Source of the DNA: JBMFOH01 sp049969715 [NCBI: bacterium]
GTDB lineage: Bacteria; DUMJ01
Assembly (NCBI GenBank): GCA_049969715.1
Contig: JBMFOH010000010.1
Location: forward strand, 1 to 55,752
Direction of reading: 5' to 3'
DNA length: 55,752 bases
The position numbers and the translations under genes are program-made. Position 1 is the first letter of the stretch; the number at the start of each line of letters is the position of its first letter. Below are positions 28,115-36,750 of the stretch, piece after piece. The notes under the pieces were generated by a model. The model saw nothing but the letters and a program-made list of their open reading frames with translations. It did no database searches and was not told the DNA's origin.

Positions 28115-28299
28115 CCTGACTTGCTTTTTTTTACCAAAAGGGCTACTAATCCTACTAGGATAATTCCTATGATAAGGGCAAGGACATCTACCACAAAGGT
28201 AGACGTCCCTGATTTTAGAAAGAAAAGTAACGTAGCCGAGACTAAGATTATAAAGACTGCTATCCTAAATATTCCTAATCCTAAATGAGGGTCTATCAT
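28111..28299 (-). CDS. 62-residue membrane protein of the Opp operon
   Basis: A tiny protein with two hydrophobic helices (about residues 8-28 and 34-56) and a basic tail KKSKSG. It overlaps the ATPase gene by 4 bp (ATGA) and the kinase gene by 4 bp, so its position is fixed by translational coupling on both sides. I recognise no family. An accessory transporter subunit or regulator is possible. Overlap at both ends argues that it is real. Confidence 0.75.
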   Translation of the reverse strand: MIDPHLGLGIFRIAVFIILVSATLLFFLKSGTSTFVVDVLALIIGIILVGLVALLVKKSKSG

Positions 28300-29297
28300 T
28301 TCTGTCTAAATAAATGGCAGGAGACATAGTGGGCCTTTTCTACTTCGGTTAGAAATGGTTCCTCCTTCTCACATACTCCTTCTATCCAGAATGGACACCT
28401 TGGATTGAATGTACAACCCGGTGGAAGATTGAGAAGGTTTGGTATATCCAGGCTTCTAAGTTCCATTACCTTTTTGTTTCTTGTTACTTCAGGGTCTGCT
28501 TCAGGTATAGCCATAAGTAGCGCCTTCGTATATGGATGGAGTGGATTCTCTATAACGCGAGGTGTAGGTCCTATCTCTACTATACGTCCGAGATACATTA
28601 CAGCTATTCTCCCCTCCCAACCAAAGTATTTAGCCATAGCAAGGTCATGAGTGATAAATAGAAAGGTTACATTTGCCTCACTTTTAAGTCTTCTAAGTAT
28701 ATCTATAATACTAAGCCTAATAGATACATCTAACATAGAAACTGCTTCATCTGCCACTATAAATTTAGGGTCCAGAGTAAGTGAACGGGCGATAACTACT
28801 CTTTGCCTCTGTCCACCACTTAGCTGGTGTGGATATTTATATATAAAATCTTCAGGAGGAGTAAGGTCTACCTTCTCTAAGAGCTCTGATACTTTTTTCT
28901 CTGCCTCCGATTTACTCCTTACAATCTTGTGTCTGAAAAGTGGTGCACTTAGAATGTTATATATCCTATGCATAGGATTCAGTGAAGAGTAGGGGTCTTG
29001 GTGGATAATCTGGACAGACCTTCTGTATGTTTTGAAAGATTCGCCATTCATAGTCCAGATGTCTTGTCCTTCGAATAGAACCTTGCCAAAAGTAGGCTTA
29101 ATAAGTCCTACGATTAATTTACCAGTAGTAGTCTTACCGCATCCACTTTCTCCTACCAGACATAATACTTCGCCTTTCTTTATAGAGAGGGACAAATTTC
29201 CTATAACCTGCGCAATCTTTCTCCCACCAAATATTCCACCTCTTACGGTGAAGAATTTACTTACATGGTCTAGACCGACTATTACATTATCTTCCAT
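28296..29297 (-). CDS. Opp/Dpp-type ABC transporter ATPase, OppF-like
   Basis: A 333-residue ATPase that powers the importer: Walker A GESGCGKTT, signature HQLSGGQRQRVVIARSL, Walker B FIVADEAVSMLD. Its C-terminal oligopeptide-transporter extension carries cysteines (GCTFNPRCPFWIEGVC), typical of the iron-sulfur-binding tail of this family. VSMLD replaces the commoner VSALD. It directly follows the OppD-like gene (no gap). Confidence 0.95.
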   Translation of the reverse strand: MEDNVIVGLDHVSKFFTVRGGIFGGRKIAQVIGNLSLSIKKGEVLCLVGESGCGKTTTGKLIVGLIKPTFGKVLFEGQDIWTMNGESFKTYRRSVQIIHQDPYSSLNPMHRIYNILSAPLFRHKIVRSKSEAEKKVSELLEKVDLTPPEDFIYKYPHQLSGGQRQRVVIARSLTLDPKFIVADEAVSMLDVSIRLSIIDILRRLKSEANVTFLFITHDLAMAKYFGWEGRIAVMYLGRIVEIGPTPRVIENPLHPYTKALLMAIPEADPEVTRNKKVMELRSLDIPNLLNLPPGCTFNPRCPFWIEGVCEKEEPFLTEVEKAHYVSCHLFRQK

Positions 29298-30278
29298 TTA
29301 ATATCCTCCCTCCCTTAGACAGGCTACGAAGTGACCTGGCTCTATTTCTATCAGTTTTGGTTCACTCCGTTCACATTCTTCTGTCCTATACTCACATCTA
29401 GGATAAAATTTACATCCAGAAGTAAGATTGATAAGGTCAGGGGGTGAACCTGGAATAGAGTATAGCTCTTTAAAACTAGAACTTACCGTAGGAACCGCTT
29501 TAATAAGTCCCAGGGTATAGGGATGTTTAGGTCGATAGAATATATCATTGACACTTCCAAGCTCTACTATTGCTCCTGCATACATGGTGGCTACTCTGTC
29601 TGCAAGCTCTGCCGCTAGAGAGAGGTCATGAGATATAAATATCATAGAGAGCCCCATATCCTTCTTTATTATTCTTAATAATTCTATGATATTTCTTTGG
29701 GTCAAGATGTCTAAAGCAGTAGTAGGTTCATCAAGTATAAGTATCTTAGGTTCAAGTATTAGACTAAGAGCTATTAGAACCCTCTGTCTCATACCTCCAC
29801 TCAATTCATGAGGATAAGAGTTGATTACCCTTTCTGGATCGAGTTGAACAAATCTCAAGAGGTCCATCGCCTTTTCTTTTATAATAGTTTTATTGTTTAG
29901 ACCATGAGCCCTGGCAGTATCTAGAACTTGGTCCCATATCTTTAGTACAGGATTGAAAGAGTTTAGTGCAGACTGAAACACCATAGCTATTTCTTTCCAT
30001 CTGAATTGTCTCAATTCAGACTCACTAAATTGTGCTATATCATAATTCTTTCCATTTCCCTTGTAAATGATCCTGCCTTCTTTTATATAGCCAGAACTGG
30101 GAAGTAACCTTATAATAGCTGTACCTAAGGTGGTCTTGCCAGAGCCACTCTCCCCAATCACTGCCAGGCTTTCTCCCTGATACAATGAAAGCTTCACATT
30201 TCTTACCGCTTTTACCTTCCCCCTTATATTTGAATATTCAATAGAGAGATTTTCTATAGAAAGTATCCCGTTATCCAA
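29298..30278 (-). CDS. Opp/Dpp-type ABC transporter ATPase, OppD-like
   Basis: A 326-residue ATPase partner of the OppF-like subunit. It shows Walker A GESGSGKTT, signature HELSGGMRQRVLIALSL, Walker B ILILDEPTTALD and the C-terminal cysteine tail GCKFYPRCEYRTEEC. Family members import peptides, but in thermophiles many import oligosaccharides. The kinase at the operon end favours a sugar here. Confidence 0.95.
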   Translation of the reverse strand: MDNGILSIENLSIEYSNIRGKVKAVRNVKLSLYQGESLAVIGESGSGKTTLGTAIIRLLPSSGYIKEGRIIYKGNGKNYDIAQFSESELRQFRWKEIAMVFQSALNSFNPVLKIWDQVLDTARAHGLNNKTIIKEKAMDLLRFVQLDPERVINSYPHELSGGMRQRVLIALSLILEPKILILDEPTTALDILTQRNIIELLRIIKKDMGLSMIFISHDLSLAAELADRVATMYAGAIVELGSVNDIFYRPKHPYTLGLIKAVPTVSSSFKELYSIPGSPPDLINLTSGCKFYPRCEYRTEECERSEPKLIEIEPGHFVACLREGGY

Positions 30279-30279
30279 T

Positions 30280-31155
30280 CTATTCTCCTATCCTCAATCT
30301 AGGATTAAAAATACCCTCTAGAGATCTTGTAAAGGTTACTGCTGACCACTGGAAAAGGGCTATAGCAATTATAGGCGAAAGGATATAGAATACGCTTCCC
30401 TTATAGAATATTGCCCCTCTTGTCCAGGCAAGCTGAATCATAAGCCCCCAATTATGGCCATAAAATGGGACAAGACCAAGGATAATCAATCCTACCTGAC
30501 TATAAACAGCTCCAGTCATAGCCATAATGAGACTTATCACTATATAACTGAGCATATTCGGTAGGATTTCTGAGAATATGATATGCATCCTCCCTAGATC
30601 TAAAACTCTAGCTGCCTCTATATAATCCCTCTCTCTTATAGAAAGAACCTGTGCCCTAATCGCTCTTGCCAATGCAGGCCATCCCAGGAAACCTATAATT
30701 AATGCTAGCATAGTAGGGTTGGTGAGTCTAATAAATGCAGACAACACTGCTAGAAGGGGAAATTGCGGAATAGTAAGGATTATCTCAGTAATAAACATAA
30801 TTATTGTATCGGTGAATCCTCCAGCATAGGCACTTAAAGCTCCTAAGCTTACAGCAATTAATGTAGAGATAAGTCCCGCTAAAAAGGCAACAACAATAAC
30901 ATCCTTACCGCCATTTACTATCTGAGAGAATATATCCCTTCCTTGGTTATCTGTGCCTAAGATATGTTCTCTAGATGGAAATTGATATATCTGGTCTAGC
31001 TTTACTACCGTATCCAACTTTACAAAGTATGGACCTATAAACGACATAAGAAGGATAGCTAAGAGTATTATAAATCCTAACAATCCTGCCTTGTCTCTAG
31101 ATATCAATACCAATGGTTCTACAAATATACTTTTCAATATATGTTTTAGGCTCAT
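30280..31155 (-). CDS. Opp/Dpp-type permease, OppC-like
   Basis: A 291-residue inner-membrane permease. An N-terminal helix and periplasmic stretch with the motif HILGTDNQGRDIFSQIVNG lead into the BPD_transp_1 domain, with the EAA-type loop IEAARVLDLGRMHIIFSEILPN. It overlaps the OppB-like gene by one base and precedes OppD by 1 bp. Confidence 0.95.
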   Translation of the reverse strand: MSLKHILKSIFVEPLVLISRDKAGLLGFIILLAILLMSFIGPYFVKLDTVVKLDQIYQFPSREHILGTDNQGRDIFSQIVNGGKDVIVVAFLAGLISTLIAVSLGALSAYAGGFTDTIIMFITEIILTIPQFPLLAVLSAFIRLTNPTMLALIIGFLGWPALARAIRAQVLSIRERDYIEAARVLDLGRMHIIFSEILPNMLSYIVISLIMAMTGAVYSQVGLIILGLVPFYGHNWGLMIQLAWTRGAIFYKGSVFYILSPIIAIALFQWSAVTFTRSLEGIFNPRLRIGE

Positions 31156-32183
31156 TATTCTCCTCCTACTTTTATGCGAGGGTCTAGTTTAGAATAGAAT
31201 AAGTCTGCAATGAAATTAGCTACTATAACTGCAATAGTAATGATGAGAAAAACTGCCTGCATCACTGGATAATCCCTCTGAGCTATGCTAGCTCCTAATG
31301 CCCATCCAATTCCCTTATAAACGAATATGCTTTCTATTAAAGCCGAACCACCCATAAGAAAGCCCATCTGCATAGTCAAACTGGTAAAGAGTGGTAATAA
31401 TGCATTTCTTCCTACATATGAAAATGTTATTCTCATTTCAGGAAGTCCTCTTGCCTTAGCTACCGTTACATAGTCCTCTCCTAGAGTATTGAGTGTGCTA
31501 CTCTTCATACTCAGTGTCCACCCACCTACAGTACTAACTACATAGGTTAAGATAGGAAGCAGGGCATGAGAAAATATGTCTTTAATGAACTCTAGATTAA
31601 ACCCTGGTGTAACCCCTGGAGATACAGTTCCTCTCATCGCACTCACAGGAATTAAACCTAATTGTACTCCTATAATGATGAGTAAGAGTATTCCTATTAG
31701 ATAGTTTGGTATTGCACTTAAGATAGCAGCTACTGTAGAGACGAAATGGTCAAAGAGCCCACCTCTTCTATAAGCAGCAATCATACCTAGCATTATCCCT
31801 AGGCTGAAACTTATTAAAATAGAGATACCAACACTAAATATTGTCCAGGGGAGGTACGCGGTAATCATCGTAGAGACAGGAGTCCCTTGAGAAAGGAATG
31901 ACATTCCAAAATCTCCCCTTAGGAGATTTTTCATATAATATAGATACTGTTGATATAACGGGGCATCTAGATTTATAGAAAAGAGTGCAGCCGCCTGGTT
32001 CTTTGCATCCTGGAAGCTCATTCCATACTGAGAGATGAGTTGTCCTATATATATCTCTACAGGATTTCCAGGCATAAGCCTTACAATAAAGAATGTAAGA
32101 GTAGCCACTATAAAGATAGTGAGGATTGCCCTTATGATTCTAGTAAAGATATAGTTAGAGAATAATCTTTTGAGTCTTACCAA
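31155..32183 (-). CDS. Opp/Dpp-type permease, OppB-like
   Basis: A 342-residue permease starting with a basic segment, then FIVRLMPGNPVEIYIG, the OppB/DppB signature. The ATPase-contact loop reads DYVTVAKARGLPEMRITFSYVGRNALLP. It forms the pore with the OppC-like subunit. A GC-rich hairpin separates it from the binding-protein gene upstream. Confidence 0.95.
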   Translation of the reverse strand: MVRLKRLFSNYIFTRIIRAILTIFIVATLTFFIVRLMPGNPVEIYIGQLISQYGMSFQDAKNQAAALFSINLDAPLYQQYLYYMKNLLRGDFGMSFLSQGTPVSTMITAYLPWTIFSVGISILISFSLGIMLGMIAAYRRGGLFDHFVSTVAAILSAIPNYLIGILLLIIIGVQLGLIPVSAMRGTVSPGVTPGFNLEFIKDIFSHALLPILTYVVSTVGGWTLSMKSSTLNTLGEDYVTVAKARGLPEMRITFSYVGRNALLPLFTSLTMQMGFLMGGSALIESIFVYKGIGWALGASIAQRDYPVMQAVFLIITIAVIVANFIADLFYSKLDPRIKVGGE

Positions 32184-32211
32184 ACTTTAGCCTCCTATTC
32201 TAGATTCAGAA

Positions 32212-32233
32212 TGAGGCCGGGGAAGATTCCCCG
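32212..32233 (-). other. intercistronic hairpin after the Opp binding-protein gene
   Basis: GCCGGGGA and TCCCCGGC form an 8-9-bp stem with a short loop just after the binding-protein stop. No T-tract follows on the minus strand. As at 14047-14078, it should stabilise the upstream mRNA or reduce, not end, transcription into the permeases. Confidence 0.65.
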
Positions 32234-32243
32234 GCTAATAAGA

Positions 32244-33980
32244 TTATTTACTTACAGGCTTCAATGTGCCATTAAGGATCATAATAGTAACAAAGTTATC
32301 AGCATAAGGACTATTCTTATATATTGGATCTCCCTCTTTAGGCCATCCTGTTACTCTTACTCCATCCAATGCTGGGTTATTTCCGTATCTTTCCCATAGA
32401 GGAACTATTGGCAACAGCTCATTGAATGCAAGAGCCAATTTTTCTACTATTTTCTTCTGTTTTAAGAGGTCATAACCTTCAGCACTTTGGGTGATAAGTT
32501 GGTTAAGGTCAACCTTACCAGCAGATTTTGTGGTCTGTACTAGTGGGAAATTCATTCCAGGTCCCATCCCACTTGGATAGTTATAGGTAATTAGGTCTGC
32601 ATAGTAAGAGAAGTGGGCATGGGGATGAGCTGCGCCCCAACCATTGATAGCCATCTGGAATCTCCCTTGATATATCTCAGTAGGGAATTGAGAATATGTA
32701 ATTCCACGCACTGTTGTCTTTATACCAAACTTAGTCAATTGTTCGGCTGCATTCTCTGCTGCTGCTGACCAGTCGGCATATTCAGCTGGAACAAGAAGTT
32801 CATATACCATCTTTGTACCCTTATCTGTCACCCAGATACCATCCGAACCCTTCCTAAATCCAAGATTAGTCAGTATCTTTGTTGCTAGATCTGGGTTATA
32901 GTCATACTTGTTTAGTCTCTTTAAAACTGGTTCAGAGATCCACTGAGGAACTAGGTTATCACTGAGCCCAGTCATATAAAGCTGTCTCTTAGCAGAATCT
33001 CCAAGAGATACAAATGCATTTTCTTCCTTCTTTACTGCATATGCTATAGCTTGTCTAACCTCTTTTAGGTTGAAAGGATAGATATTATGATTAAAGTATA
33101 TCGATGGACCAGAATATATAGGTGGTCTTATAATCCTTATACCCAACTGGACGAATTGCTTTTCTGTGGCTGGAGGAAATCCGTGTGTAGCATAGTCTAC
33201 CTCTTTAGATATTACTAGAGGTGTTACAACAGGAGTCTCTCCATTGTATACCTTTATTGTATCAAACTTAATCTTTTCTGCATCCCAATAACCACTAAAC
33301 TTGGTGAGCGTTGCTTCTGATTCAGTAAGGTTCTTTGGGTCTAGGATAAATGGTCCGGTTCCTACAATTTTTTCTGGTCTAAATTGGTCAAACTCTGCTC
33401 TAAGCTTTTTCATCTCTTCAGACTCATTCGTCTTACCTTGACCAAGGAGAGCTATCACTTGACTTGCATACTTTCCATACACTGCATCAGAGCGAATCTC
33501 CGTTCTAAGTATATACCTTTCTATTACCATAGGGGCTGCTGGATTTCCCATATGAAAGTCCACAGTATAGTCATCTACTGGTGTTACCTTATCGACGTAT
33601 CTCCAGACTGCCCAATTATAGAGATATCCAAGATAGAATGTAGTTACTACATCCTTAGCTGTAAAGGTCTTTCCATCCTGCCACTTTACACCCTTTCTTA
33701 GATAAACCCTAAAGGTATTTGTATTTCTATTGAGACTCCATTTTGTGGCAAGAAGAGGCATCCACTTTTCCTCTGCCCATAGATACATAGCTAAGGGCTG
33801 TTCCATAAGGTCCCAATACATTCCTAGGCTGATATTATTAGTAGCATAGGTATTATAGTGTCCTACTGGAGGAGGAGAATATGGCCATGCACCATGAAAC
33901 TCTCCTGCTGCAAAGGCAAAAGGAGCAAGAGTAACTACTAGGATCATACTGATTAAACCTGCTAAAATTTTTTTACTCAT
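32244..33980 (-). CDS. Opp/Dpp-type solute-binding protein (family 5)
   Basis: A 578-residue extracytoplasmic receptor with a signal peptide ending near FAFA/AGEF and no lipobox cysteine. The SBP_bac_5 fold is seen from YLRKGVKWQDGKTFTAKDV, which is diagnostic, and DIAYAV-like stretch REVRQAIAYAV. The ATG at 33980 is chosen over an upstream TTG since AGGAGG stands 9 nt before it. It is the promoter-proximal gene of the seven-gene minus-strand operon. Confidence 0.95.
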   Translation of the reverse strand: MSKKILAGLISMILVVTLAPFAFAAGEFHGAWPYSPPPVGHYNTYATNNISLGMYWDLMEQPLAMYLWAEEKWMPLLATKWSLNRNTNTFRVYLRKGVKWQDGKTFTAKDVVTTFYLGYLYNWAVWRYVDKVTPVDDYTVDFHMGNPAAPMVIERYILRTEIRSDAVYGKYASQVIALLGQGKTNESEEMKKLRAEFDQFRPEKIVGTGPFILDPKNLTESEATLTKFSGYWDAEKIKFDTIKVYNGETPVVTPLVISKEVDYATHGFPPATEKQFVQLGIRIIRPPIYSGPSIYFNHNIYPFNLKEVRQAIAYAVKKEENAFVSLGDSAKRQLYMTGLSDNLVPQWISEPVLKRLNKYDYNPDLATKILTNLGFRKGSDGIWVTDKGTKMVYELLVPAEYADWSAAAENAAEQLTKFGIKTTVRGITYSQFPTEIYQGRFQMAINGWGAAHPHAHFSYYADLITYNYPSGMGPGMNFPLVQTTKSAGKVDLNQLITQSAEGYDLLKQKKIVEKLALAFNELLPIVPLWERYGNNPALDGVRVTGWPKEGDPIYKNSPYADNFVTIMILNGTLKPVSK

Positions 33981-34124
33981 TCCCAATAACCTCCTATAAT
34001 TTATTTTTTGTATCTAAAGCCTCAACCTCTTCTAACACCCCTCAATAATCTAACTAGATAGAAATCATTTTGGAAGGCTCTCTAATATTACCTCCAATCT
34101 TCTACCGCTTACTTTAGCGGAATT

Positions 34125-34153
34125 ATTTTAACATTTTAGATTATTAAAGTCAA
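34125..34153 (-). promoter_or_regulatory. promoter of the Opp-type operon
   Basis: Minus strand TTGACT (34148-34153), 17 bp, TAAAAT (34125-34130). The start near 34118 gives a leader of about 138 nt that opens with a small hairpin (CCGCT/AGCGG). I recognise no riboswitch in the leader. Confidence 0.75.
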
Positions 34154-34205
34154 CAGAATATTTTTCCTAACTCTTATAAGTAATTTAGAAGGAATCTTCA
34201 TATAT

Positions 34206-34234
34206 TTGAATGGGAGGTTATGATAAAATATAAA
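34206..34234 (+). promoter_or_regulatory. promoter of UroD-family gene 3
   Basis: TTGAAT (34206-34211), 17 bp, TATAAA (34229-34234). Transcription would begin near 34241, after the ATG at 34220, which supports the later start codon at 34262. Confidence 0.6.
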
Positions 34235-34261
34235 ATAGATAATTTTAGAGAAGGAGGACCT

Positions 34262-35320
34262 ATGCCAAAAGAATCGATGACTCCAAAAGAACGGTGGGAA
34301 GCGGTATTAAGGAGGAAGAAACCTGATAGATTGCCTATGGACTATTGGGCTACCACTGAGACAAACGAGAAACTAATGAGGTATTTAAGTTGTTCTAGTT
34401 TAGAAGAGGTATATAGGAGACTCCATATAGATAGGCCTGTTAGTGTGTCTCCTGTATATATAGGACCAAAATTAGAGGAAAATACTGATATCTATGGCAT
34501 TCGATATAGAAATATTGAATATGGGGGAGGGGTTTATTCCGAGTCTATCTATCATCCTCTTGCCCAGTATCAAACAGTAGAGGAGATAGAAAAGAATTAT
34601 GTATGGCCTAGTGTAGATTGGTTTGATTATAGGGTGATACCCAATCAGTTAAAAGGAAAAGAGGAGTATCCTGTCCAAGGTGGTGGTTCGGAGCCATTTC
34701 TAATCTATAAGGACCTTAGAGGGCAGGAACAGGCATTTATGGACCTCATATTAAATCCAGAGATAGTAGACTACTGTTTAGATAAATTGTTCGATTTTTG
34801 TTATGAAAATACTTTAAGAATATATGAGCAGATTCCAGGTAGGATTACGTTCTCTTATATAGCTGAGGATATGGGAGCGGAAACTGACCTTATGTATTCT
34901 CCAGAACAGATAAGAAGATTCTTACTGCCACGTATGAAGAGGATGATTGATCTAGCTCATGAGGCTGGGGTGTATGCATTCCATCATAACGATGGAGCAA
35001 TAAGAAGGATCCTCCCTGACCTAATAGGGATAGGGATAGACATATTAAATCCTATCCAGTGGAGATGTAAAGGAATGGAACGAGAAGGCTTAAAACGGGA
35101 TTTTGGTGACAAGTTGATATTCCATGGAGGAGTAGACAATCAGTATACGTTAGCGTTTGGCTCGGAGGAAGAGGTGAAGAAAGAGGTTATAGAGAATATA
35201 AAGATACTTGGTTATGATGGGGGGTATATAATTGCACCCTGTCATAATATACAATCTGTAAGTCCACCTGAGAATATCGTGGCAATGTATGAGACAGGTT
35301 ATGAGTATGGATTCTTTTAA
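34262..35320 (+). CDS. UroD/MtaA-superfamily protein 3
   Basis: A 352-residue protein beginning MPKESMTPKERWEAVLRRKKPDRLP, with the same N-terminal pattern as protein 2. The zinc HxC pair is changed to His241-His-Asn243 (FHHND), and the third site reads Cys327-His328 (APCHNI). Its metal site, if any, therefore differs from MtaA and from the two other copies. The start is fixed by AAGGAGGACCT and the promoter position. It stands alone, divergent from the Opp-type operon, and may act on the sugar that operon imports. Confidence 0.82.
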   Translation: MPKESMTPKERWEAVLRRKKPDRLPMDYWATTETNEKLMRYLSCSSLEEVYRRLHIDRPVSVSPVYIGPKLEENTDIYGIRYRNIEYGGGVYSESIYHPLAQYQTVEEIEKNYVWPSVDWFDYRVIPNQLKGKEEYPVQGGGSEPFLIYKDLRGQEQAFMDLILNPEIVDYCLDKLFDFCYENTLRIYEQIPGRITFSYIAEDMGAETDLMYSPEQIRRFLLPRMKRMIDLAHEAGVYAFHHNDGAIRRILPDLIGIGIDILNPIQWRCKGMEREGLKRDFGDKLIFHGGVDNQYTLAFGSEEEVKKEVIENIKILGYDGGYIIAPCHNIQSVSPPENIVAMYETGYEYGFF

Positions 35321-35325
35321 ATTAC

Positions 35326-35354
35326 TTGTAAGGTATAAATATTTTTGATAAAAT
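35326..35354 (+). promoter_or_regulatory. leaderless promoter of the greA-lysS superoperon
   Basis: TTGTAA (35326-35331), 17 bp, TAAAAT (35349-35354), then six bases CTTTAT and the ATG at 35361. Transcription should start at the ATG itself. No Shine-Dalgarno site is present. Confidence 0.7.
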
Positions 35355-35360
35355 CTTTAT

Positions 35361-36254
35361 ATGAAAAGAATAGTTAGTGTAAGTCTTGGCTCCAGTAAAA
35401 GAGACCATAGGGTCTCTTTGTCTATTTTAGGAGAAGAGGTAATTATTGAAAGAATAGGCACTGATGGAGACCTGAGTGCTGCCATAGAGAAGATAAAAGA
35501 GTTAGATGGCAAGGTTGATGCCATAGGGTTAGGAGGTATCGACCTCTATTTTACTCTTGGTAAGAAGCGCTATATAGTAAAGGATGCTTTGAAGATGGCA
35601 AGGGCAGCTAAGATAACCCCTATAGCAGATGGAAGTGTAGTGAAAGAGACCCTAGAAAGGGAGGTGATTACTCTATTAGAGGGTCTTGTTCCTGGAGGGA
35701 TTAAGGGGAAGAATGTGCTTATTCCTTCAGCTGTAGACAGGTTTGGTATGGCAGAAGCCTTTTATACCAAGGGGGCTAATATAGTGATAGGTGACTTTAT
35801 GTTTGCTTTAGGTATTTCAATCCCTATTCATAGTATAAGGACATTAAAATTTTTAGCGTATATCCTTCTTCCTATACTGACAAGACTGCCATTCTACATG
35901 CTCTATCCAGTAGGAGAAAAACAAGAGGAGGTTACACCAAAGTTTACAAGGTATTTTATGTGGGCAGATATAATAGCTGGAGACTTTATATATATAAAGA
36001 AGTATATGCCAGAGAATCTAGAGAATAAAATAATACTTACAAATACTGTTACCCCTGTCGATAAGGAAATGCTAAGAGAGAGAAAGGTAAAGTGGCTGAT
36101 AACTACAACACCAGAGCTCTCGGGAAGGTCATTTGGAACCAATGTCCTAGAAGGATTTCTTGTGGCTATGAAGGATAAAAAGAAACCTGAAGAGACGGAC
36201 GAGGCATTTCTAAAGAGGATAGGTTTTAATCCCAGAGTAGAAAGGTTAAGTTAA
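35361..36254 (+). CDS. conserved protein, quinate-5-dehydrogenase-like by name only
   Basis: A 297-residue protein starting MKRIVSVSLGSSKRDHRVS. Relatives in Clostridia and other anaerobes are sometimes labelled quinate 5-dehydrogenase, but I see no clear shikimate dehydrogenase catalytic motif and would not rely on that name. Visible features are IGLGGIDLYFTLGKKRY, a glycine-rich loop GGIKGKNVLIPSAVDRFGM, a hydrophobic segment near 165-185 and ITTTPELSGRSFGTNVLEG near the end. It is the first gene of the housekeeping superoperon and appears to be translated from a leaderless mRNA. Confidence 0.7.
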   Translation: MKRIVSVSLGSSKRDHRVSLSILGEEVIIERIGTDGDLSAAIEKIKELDGKVDAIGLGGIDLYFTLGKKRYIVKDALKMARAAKITPIADGSVVKETLEREVITLLEGLVPGGIKGKNVLIPSAVDRFGMAEAFYTKGANIVIGDFMFALGISIPIHSIRTLKFLAYILLPILTRLPFYMLYPVGEKQEEVTPKFTRYFMWADIIAGDFIYIKKYMPENLENKIILTNTVTPVDKEMLRERKVKWLITTTPELSGRSFGTNVLEGFLVAMKDKKKPEETDEAFLKRIGFNPRVERLS

Positions 36255-36270
36255 GTGAAGAGGTGATATG

Positions 36271-36750
36271 ATGAAAGAAAAAGAAATCTTTCTAACAAAG
36301 GAAGGGTATGAAGCTTTAGTAAAAGAATTAGAAGACTTAAAGAGAAATAAGAGAAAAGAGGTAACAGAAAAGATAAAACAGGCAAAGGAATTCGGAGACC
36401 TCTCTGAGAATGCAGAATATACAGAGGCTAAGAATCAGCAAGCATTTATTGAGGGAAGAATCCTTACTATTGAACATATACTCTATAATGCAAAGATAAT
36501 AGAAGAAGATGGTCAGGATGGTAGTGTCTCGCTAGGTTGTAGGGTAAAACTGCTGAATCTTTTGGATAACTCTATTGTAGAATATTATCTTGTAAGTTCT
36601 CCAGAGGTAAATGTAAAGGAGAATAAGATCTCTGATGAATCTCCAGTTGGAAAAGCAATAATAGGAGCTACTATAGGCGATGTTGTGAAGGTGAAGATCC
36701 CTAAAGGAGAGATTGAATTCAAAGTCCTAGAGATAAGGAGGTCAAATTAG
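36271..36750 (+). CDS. greA: transcription elongation factor GreA
   Basis: A 159-residue factor that rescues backtracked RNA polymerase by stimulating transcript cleavage. The N-terminal coiled coil has the acidic tip GDLSENAEYTEAKNQQAF, and the C-terminal FKBP-like domain has ISDESPVGKAIIGATIGDVV. Two ATGs stand in tandem; the second (36271) has better spacing from GAGGTGA. Its stop directly precedes the lysS GTG. Confidence 0.96.
   Translation: MKEKEIFLTKEGYEALVKELEDLKRNKRKEVTEKIKQAKEFGDLSENAEYTEAKNQQAFIEGRILTIEHILYNAKIIEEDGQDGSVSLGCRVKLLNLLDNSIVEYYLVSSPEVNVKENKISDESPVGKAIIGATIGDVVKVKIPKGEIEFKVLEIRRSN

Noticed and set aside
33981-34118. Riboswitch in the long leader of the Opp-type operon
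   Set aside because: Only small local stems are seen and no known aptamer core could be recognised.
36268-36270. First of the two tandem ATGs as the greA start
   Set aside because: The spacing to GAGGTGA is too short; the second ATG is better placed, though both cannot be told apart with certainty.
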